Below are positions 59,664 to 64,000 of a stretch of 64,000 bases of DNA, in pieces. Under the pieces are notes generated by a model that worked only from the letters and a program-made list of their open reading frames with translations, searched no databases and was not told the DNA's origin. A program made the position numbers and the translations under genes. Where the stretch lies: positions 44,493 to 108,492 of the forward strand of contig PXRL01000027.1 in the NCBI GenBank assembly GCA_003020965.1. Direction: 5' to 3'. Within the stretch, counting starts at the first letter, position 1, and every line of letters starts with the position of its first letter. Origin of the DNA: Halobacteriales archaeon QS_4_69_225. GTDB taxonomy: Archaea; Halobacteriota; Halobacteria; Halobacteriales; Haloarculaceae.

Positions 59664-59908
59664 TCGAAGAGGTCGTCGACGGCGGCCTCGGCGGCCTCGA
59701 CGGCCTCGCCGGCCACCGCCGCCGGGTCGGGGTCGTCCGGGCCGTTCAGGTAGACGTCGACGTCGAGACGGCCGTCCTCGAAGTGGACCGTCACGTCGAG
59801 ATCGCGCACCTCGGATTGCTTGTACCGGGAGAGGACGAGCCCCTCCGCGGCGTCGGAGGCGGCCTCGACGACCGCCTCGTCGGTCGGCTCGTCGGCGCCG
59901 TCGGTCAC
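59660..59908 (-). CDS. DUF3194 small protein next to prefoldin beta
   Basis: 82 aa from a GTG (MTDGADEPTDEAVVEAASDA). The pattern KQSEVRDLDVTVHFEDGRLDVDVYL, with a helix on each side, is a small beta-alpha fold resembling the Pcc1-like DUF3194 family commonly found beside prefoldin beta in archaea. It lies 4 nt downstream of the prefoldin gene on the same strand, so the two are coupled. Role unknown; some archaeal clusters include tRNA-modification KEOPS genes nearby. Overlaps the DUF2070 stop by 4 nt on the other strand. Confidence 0.72.
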   Translation of the reverse strand: MTDGADEPTDEAVVEAASDAAEGLVLSRYKQSEVRDLDVTVHFEDGRLDVDVYLNGPDDPDPAAVAGEAVEAAEAAVDDLFD

Positions 59909-59912
59909 GCCG

Positions 59913-60305
59913 TCAGTCGCCGCCGGCGCCCGGACCGCCCGGCCCCATCGCGCCGCCGCCGGCGCCCTGTAGCATCTGCTGCAGCTCCTCCTGGAGTTCC
60001 TCGAACTGCTCCTGGACGCGGTTTTCCTGCTTCTGGAGCGTCTGGACGCGCACCTCGAGGCTGTCGACCTTCTCCTCGAGGTCCTCCTCGGCCTCGTCGT
60101 ACTCCGTTTCGATGAGCAGCTCGCCGACCTCGCGGTACATCTGAGTCTCGCCTTCGATGTCGTCGAGCGTCTCCAGGGCCGTCTCAGATTCCTGGAGCTG
60201 CGTCTCGGCCTGCTGTTTCTGTTGTGCCACCTGCTGTGCCGTCTCCTGGAGGTCCTGGAGTTCCTCGATTTTCTCCTGGGCCTCGGGCGGAAGGTTACCC
60301 TGCAT
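59913..60305 (-). CDS. pfdB: Prefoldin subunit beta
   Basis: 130-aa subunit of the hexameric prefoldin chaperone, which binds nascent chains with coiled-coil tentacles and passes them to the thermosome. The protein is two long helices ([20 protein letters not shown] onward, and [20 protein letters not shown] onward) around the short beta hairpin [20 protein letters not shown] flexible Gly/Ala-rich tail ([18 protein letters not shown]) ends it. The alpha subunit is elsewhere. Full length. Confidence 0.95.
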   Translation of the reverse strand: MQGNLPPEAQEKIEELQDLQETAQQVAQQKQQAETQLQESETALETLDDIEGETQMYREVGELLIETEYDEAEEDLEEKVDSLEVRVQTLQKQENRVQEQFEELQEELQQMLQGAGGGAMGPGGPGAGGD

Positions 60306-60372
60306 GTATCATGACTCGGCTTCGCGACTGAAAAACCCCCGACCTTTCGACCGCTCGGCCCGCGGCGGCCGC

Positions 60373-61089
60373 TCAGGGGGCCCGCCAGTCGACGGCCGCT
60401 GCCCGGCCCCGTAGCAGTGGATTGACGACCACCTCGAGGGTGCGGTCGGCGACGGCCGGCGTGAACGGGGCGGCCGCCAGCAGCCGCGCCACGTCCGTCC
60501 GCGGGACCGCCCCCCACAGCCGGGCGCCGGGGTCGGCGACCTGCACCGCGTCGGTTCGCGGGCCGGGCGTCAGCACCCCCGGCCGCAACACCGTGTGTCG
60601 CAGCGGCGCCGTCCGGAGGGCGGCCTCGGCGTCGGCCTTCGCGCGCTGGACCGGGCCGATGAACAGGTCGAAGGCGGCCGCCAGCGGGCTGGCGGGATCG
60701 TCGCCGACGCCCAGCGCCGACTCCATGACGAACGCCGTCGCGCCGGCGTCGGCCGCCGCCGCGATCAGGTTCCGGTTGCCGGCGCCGTCGACGAACTCGT
60801 CGGCCGTCAGGACGGTCCGCGGCGAGGAGCCGACGGCGCTGACGACCGCGTCGACGTCGACGACCGCCCGCTCGGCGTCGCTCCGTTCGAGCAGGTCGCC
60901 GACGACCACCTCGTCGGCGCCGCGCCGCCGGAGGCGGTCCCGCTTCGACTCCGACCGGGTCAGCGCACGCACCGTCGGCGGCCGCCCGTCCAGGTACGAC
61001 AGCACCTGCCGGCCGGTGTCGCCGCTGGCACCCACTACGAGGAGCCGGGTCGACGCCGGCTCGAGCGCGTCGTCGTCGCCGTCGCTCAT
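60373..61089 (-). CDS. NAD(P)-binding atypical SDR-family protein
   Basis: 238 aa. The N-terminal Rossmann motif RLLVVGASGDTGRQVLSYL, followed by VRALTRSESKRDRL with the basic residues that favour NADPH, GDLLERSDAERAVVDVDAVV and AGNRNLIAAAADAGATAFVM, is that of NAD(P)H-binding proteins such as NmrA-like or SDR a5. The usual Tyr-Lys pair is not obvious, so it may be a sensor or a flavin reductase-like enzyme. Start ATG at 61089 is well placed. Confidence 0.85.
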   Translation of the reverse strand: MSDGDDDALEPASTRLLVVGASGDTGRQVLSYLDGRPPTVRALTRSESKRDRLRRRGADEVVVGDLLERSDAERAVVDVDAVVSAVGSSPRTVLTADEFVDGAGNRNLIAAAADAGATAFVMESALGVGDDPASPLAAAFDLFIGPVQRAKADAEAALRTAPLRHTVLRPGVLTPGPRTDAVQVADPGARLWGAVPRTDVARLLAAAPFTPAVADRTLEVVVNPLLRGRAAAVDWRAP

Positions 61090-61264
61090 ACCCGTCGTTG
61101 GGGCCCCGGCGACAAACCACCTCCGACGCGGCCGCCCGCCGTCGACTCACCGACGCCGACCGTCGCAACAGATTTGACCCTGGCGACTGACGGCATTATC
61201 ATCCCCGGGGCCGGGCCGCCGCACGCGTCACGTCGGGCCGGGCCGGTCCCCGCGCGACCCCGAG

Positions 61265-62419
61265 ATGACGACCGACACGAACGACCCGGAGGCGGAGACA
61301 CCGGGCACGGACACGGACACGAATACCGACGCGACGGTGGCCGTCGTCGGCGGCGGCGCCGTCGGGACGCTGACGGCGCTGTCGCTGGCCCGGCGGGACG
61401 CCGACGTGACGCTGTTCGAGGCCGGCGAGATCGCCGGCGGCGCCAGCGGCGGCGCGGCCGGCATCTGTTACGACGCCTTCGCGGATCCTGTCGACGCCGG
61501 GATGGCCGCCGAGGCCATCTCGATTCTCCGCGACCGCGACGCGATAGCCGACCTACCGTACGTCTGGTTCGCCCGCGAGGGCGACGAGCGGAACGCCGAG
61601 GCGATCCGCGAGGCGGTGTCCCGGATGCAGGACAACGACCGTGCGGTGGCGATCATCGACCCCTCGGAGCTCGGCGCGCGCTGGCCCGGACTTCGGACCG
61701 ACGACCTCGCGGTCGCGGCGATCGCCCGCAACGCCGGCGTCGTCGACACCGCGGCGTTCACCCGCGAGACCGCACAGTTCGCCGTCTCGGCCGGCGCCGA
61801 GATCCGGACCGGCACGCGGGTCCAACTCGACGGCGACGGCCGCGTCGACGGCGACGCTTACGACGCCGTCGTGGTCGCCGCCGGCGCCCACACCGGCCGG
61901 CTGCTCGACGGCGCCGACCTCCCGCTGGCGGTCGAGGCCTACCGGGTCCAGGCGTACCTCTCGGAGCCGACCCCACTGTCCGACCGCCTGCCCGCGCTGT
62001 ACGACGCGACGGAGGGGTACTACGCCCGCCCGTCCGACCGGCAGGTGCTGGTCGGCGACGGGACCGTTCCGGAGCCACGGGATCCGACCGACTGGAAGCG
62101 GTCGGCCGACGGCTGGTTCCGGGGCGACTGCGCGACGTACCTCGAAACGGCCGTCGGCGAGCCCCTCGGCGAGCGGCGCTCCTGGGCCGGGCTCTGTACC
62201 GCGACGCCGGACGGCGGCCCCCTGGTCGGCGAGCGGGCGCCCGGGATCTACGTCGCGACCGGCTTCCAGGGCCACGGCTTCACGCGAGCGCCGGCGGTCG
62301 CCGAGCGGCTCGCCGAGCAGGTGCTCGGCGGCGACGGCGTCGACGCCTACGACCCGACCCGGTTCGACGGCGACGAGTCCTTCGAGATCGTCGAGGGGAT
62401 GTCGCCGGACCCGGAGTGA
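61265..62419 (+). CDS. FAD-dependent oxidoreductase (DAO family)
   Basis: 384 aa. After a disordered Thr/Asp-rich start, ATVAVVGGGAVGTLTALSLA is the FAD-binding GxGxxG, followed by VTLFEAGEIAGGASGGAAG. Later motifs VAAGAHTGRLLDG, PTDWKRSADGWFRGD and GIYVATGFQGHGFTRAPAVAE (second FAD contact) place it in the D-amino-acid oxidase/sarcosine oxidase/glycine oxidase superfamily. The substrate, probably an amine or N-methyl amino acid, is not determinable by eye. No partner gene nearby. Confidence 0.88.
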   Translation: MTTDTNDPEAETPGTDTDTNTDATVAVVGGGAVGTLTALSLARRDADVTLFEAGEIAGGASGGAAGICYDAFADPVDAGMAAEAISILRDRDAIADLPYVWFAREGDERNAEAIREAVSRMQDNDRAVAIIDPSELGARWPGLRTDDLAVAAIARNAGVVDTAAFTRETAQFAVSAGAEIRTGTRVQLDGDGRVDGDAYDAVVVAAGAHTGRLLDGADLPLAVEAYRVQAYLSEPTPLSDRLPALYDATEGYYARPSDRQVLVGDGTVPEPRDPTDWKRSADGWFRGDCATYLETAVGEPLGERRSWAGLCTATPDGGPLVGERAPGIYVATGFQGHGFTRAPAVAERLAEQVLGGDGVDAYDPTRFDGDESFEIVEGMSPDPE

Positions 62420-62811
62420 CCGCCGGTCGCGATCACTCCCGACTGGTCGACGAGACCGGTATCGGCGTGTCGGCATGGCGATCGGCGTCGTCGCCCGAGG
62501 TCGACCCCCACCGACCCGATTCGAGCCGGCGGGTCACGGCCTACACGGGTGAAGCAGTGAGCCGAGTAGCAACGTCTTGGCTCGTTCGGATCAGGAAGGA
62601 CGGGAGCCGGAAGCCAGAAACTGGAAGCTGGACCGACACGGGCGGGCGGCAGACGTCCGCGCCGGTCCGGAACGCGCGTCCGGCTCCCGGACGGCGAGTC
62701 CGTCCGGGTCCCGCGCGATTTGGGCGTCCGCGACGATATTCCCCCACGTAAGTTGTTCCTATCTGAAAGGTTAAGAAAGCGCTGAGCGAACGGCCGGAGG
62801 GGTACGTGTAC
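62420..62811. other. 392-bp intergenic region
   Basis: No protein-like frame, RNA gene or repeat was found. The last 60 nt contain AT-rich pieces (CCTATCTGAAAGGTTAAGAAAGC around 62758-62781) that probably form the promoter of the transporter gene. The part around 62590-62640 (AGGACGGGAGCCGGAAGCCAG) resembles purine-rich spacer sequence seen also near 34540-34600 and seems to be genome-typical filler. Confidence 0.35.
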
Positions 62812-63717
62812 ATGAGCGATACCGACGACGAAGCTCCCGGAGACGGCTCCCAGGAACGTGCGGCGTCCGGCGCCCCCAAGTCCGGGCGGGCGGTTCCGAA
62901 CATGTTCTCGGCCGGCGAGATATTCGAACGCGTCATCGCCAGCGCGGCCGAAGAGATAGACTCGGGCAAGAAGACCCTGTTTTTCAGCGGCGTGACGGCC
63001 GGCTTCGCCATCGTTCTCACGTTCGTCGGCCACGCGGTCGGAGCCGCCTTCTTCCCGGACAACAGGTTTCTGAGTTCGATCATCTATCCCATCGGGTTCA
63101 TCTACATCATCATGGGCAGATACCAGCTCTACACCGAGAACACGCTGCCGCCGGTGGCGCTGGTCCTGGCACGCCGCGCCAGCTATCCGATGCTGATGCG
63201 CGTCTGGGGGATCGTCATCGTCGGCAACCTCGTCGGCGCGGCGCTCGGAGCGTATCCCCTCGCCGTCACCGAGGTGCTCTCCCCGGAGGCGATGAAGGCG
63301 GGCCGCGAGTTCACGGAGAAGGGCCTCGAACACGGCTGGTTGACCGTGTTCACCAAGGCGGTCTTCGCCGGGTGGCTCGTCGCCGGCATCGTCTGGTTAG
63401 ACCACGCCGCCCAGGACACCATCTCCCGTCTCCTCCAGGTGTACGTCATCTTCTACACCATCGCTGCGGCCGAGTTGTACCACGTCATCACCGCCGCGGC
63501 CGACGCCTTCTTCTATCTGTTCGTCACCGGCGCGAGCCCGGTCGTCGTCTTTTCGACGTACTGGTTCCCGATACTCCTCGGGAACACGGTCGGCGGCGTG
63601 CTGCTGTTCACGCTGGTCAACTACGCCCGGATGGACGATTCGGAGCTGTCGGACAGCTCCCTGCTGAGCCCCCGAGAGATGTTCCTGAGCTGGCGCGGCG
63701 GTCCGGACAAGCTGTAG
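62812..63717 (+). CDS. Formate/nitrite transporter family protein
   Basis: 301-aa six-helix channel of the FNT family, which moves formate, nitrite or hydrosulfide. After an acidic 40-residue start, helices include KTLFFSGVTAGFAIVLTFVG, IYPIGFIYIIMGRYQLYTEN (the FNT second-helix region), VWGIVIVGNLVGAALGAYPL, AVFAGWLVAGIVWLDHA and FPILLGNTVGGVLLFTLVNY, the conserved last helix. I use the ATG at 62812 rather than a GTG two codons earlier. The transported anion is unknown. Confidence 0.88.
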   Translation: MSDTDDEAPGDGSQERAASGAPKSGRAVPNMFSAGEIFERVIASAAEEIDSGKKTLFFSGVTAGFAIVLTFVGHAVGAAFFPDNRFLSSIIYPIGFIYIIMGRYQLYTENTLPPVALVLARRASYPMLMRVWGIVIVGNLVGAALGAYPLAVTEVLSPEAMKAGREFTEKGLEHGWLTVFTKAVFAGWLVAGIVWLDHAAQDTISRLLQVYVIFYTIAAAELYHVITAAADAFFYLFVTGASPVVVFSTYWFPILLGNTVGGVLLFTLVNYARMDDSELSDSSLLSPREMFLSWRGGPDKL

Positions 63718-63858
63718 CGGGAACGACCCGCTCCGTCGACGTCTCGTCGGACCGGCCGGGCCGGACGGGTGGACGATCGCCGCTTCGAGGCGGTGGCTCG
63801 AAGCTCGGACGAGCCGGCGTAGCGCGGCGGCGACGGACCGGCGGCGGGGGGCCGTCCG

Positions 63859-64000
63859 TCACTCCGGCGCCGGGTCCTCTGCCTCCACGATGCGGGTGTT
63901 GTCGAACTCCTCGACCGACCCCTCTTTCCGGACCTGAACGGGGCCGCCGGGGAGCGACGGGTCCTCGGCCCCCGGGTCGGCGGGCCGGGAGACGGCCGTC
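63859..64000 (-). CDS. Partial gene, C-terminus of an unidentified protein
   Basis: On the minus strand, the last 46 residues of a gene running off the window: it ends EGSVEEFDNTRIVEAEDPAPE. The composition (acidic, Pro-rich: ADPGAEDPSLPGGPVQVRKE) fits a haloarchaeal C-terminal tail rather than a shadow. No domain can be seen in this piece. It is convergent with the anion transporter gene. Confidence 0.5.
   Translation of the reverse strand, partial: TAVSRPADPGAEDPSLPGGPVQVRKEGSVEEFDNTRIVEAEDPAPE

Noticed and set aside
60595..62751. 718-codon plus-strand frame spanning 60.6-62.8 kb
   Set aside because: Opposite-strand and out-of-frame shadow of the NAD(P)-binding protein and the FAD oxidoreductase genes.

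Overview
The window is a piece of a haloarchaeal (class Halobacteria) chromosome. It is very GC-rich, its predicted proteins are strongly acidic, genes rarely show a bacterial-type ribosome binding site, and many start codons lie about 30 nt after a short T-rich box, as expected for leaderless archaeal transcripts. Diagnostic genes agree: halorhodopsin, a geranylgeranylglyceryl-phosphate-synthase-like enzyme, archaeal pantoate kinase plus phosphopantothenate synthetase, prefoldin beta, a split GMP synthase glutaminase subunit, an archaeal-length AspRS and a PGF-CTERM-type surface protein. The halorhodopsin has the same length (291 aa) and key residue numbers as I recall for Natronomonas pharaonis, so a Natronomonas-like organism is a reasonable guess, not a proof.

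Layout. 0-5 kb: a minus-strand dipeptide/oligopeptide ABC transporter operon (binding protein, two permeases, two ATPases, the last cut by the window edge). 5-10.7 kb: a membrane protein, DNA topoisomerase I, GGGP synthase and aspartyl-tRNA synthetase. 10.8-20 kb: a long minus-strand Mrp/Mnh cation/proton antiporter operon (E, F, G, A-C-terminal, B, C, three D-like subunits and a 45-aa membrane peptide), interrupted by a TnpB-less IS200/IS605-like element. 20-28 kb: CoA synthesis pair, membrane proteins, Mut7-C nuclease, PolX-PHP polymerase, rhomboid protease, endonuclease V. 28.2-29.1 kb: a broken HAD hydrolase and a second, inverted copy of the same element carrying an array of hairpins. 29-37 kb: SDR, glycerate kinase, ArsA/Get3 ATPase, aminotransferase, nicotinamide-nucleotide amidase, small proteins, response regulator, a frameshifted MATE exporter. 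38-42 kb: a DUF4129/DUF58/MoxR cluster. 43-44 kb: HtrA-type protease. 44-47 kb: a gene graveyard with at least three decayed genes around one intact-looking mini zinc-finger gene. 47-49 kb: SRPBCC protein, halorhodopsin, tRNA-Ser(CGA) followed by duplicated copies of its 3' end. 49-64 kb: surface protein, bifunctional-nuclease-family protein, HNH protein, DUF192, citramalate synthase whose start is missing or frameshifted, GMP synthase subunit A, DUF2070 protein, prefoldin beta and neighbour, NAD(P)-binding and FAD proteins, and a formate/nitrite transporter.

Working together, most genes are housekeeping: ion homeostasis at high salt (Mrp antiporter exporting Na+, halorhodopsin importing Cl-), peptide uptake, CoA, isoleucine and GMP synthesis, and DNA maintenance. 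The most unusual material is non-coding or accessory: two inverted, transposase-less elements built of covarying hairpins whose right ends each stop 11-12 nt before a start codon; the tRNA-Ser 3'-end duplications; a 12-bp motif shared by two divergent genes; a His/Asp-rich tract in an MrpD-like subunit; and the decayed-gene island.
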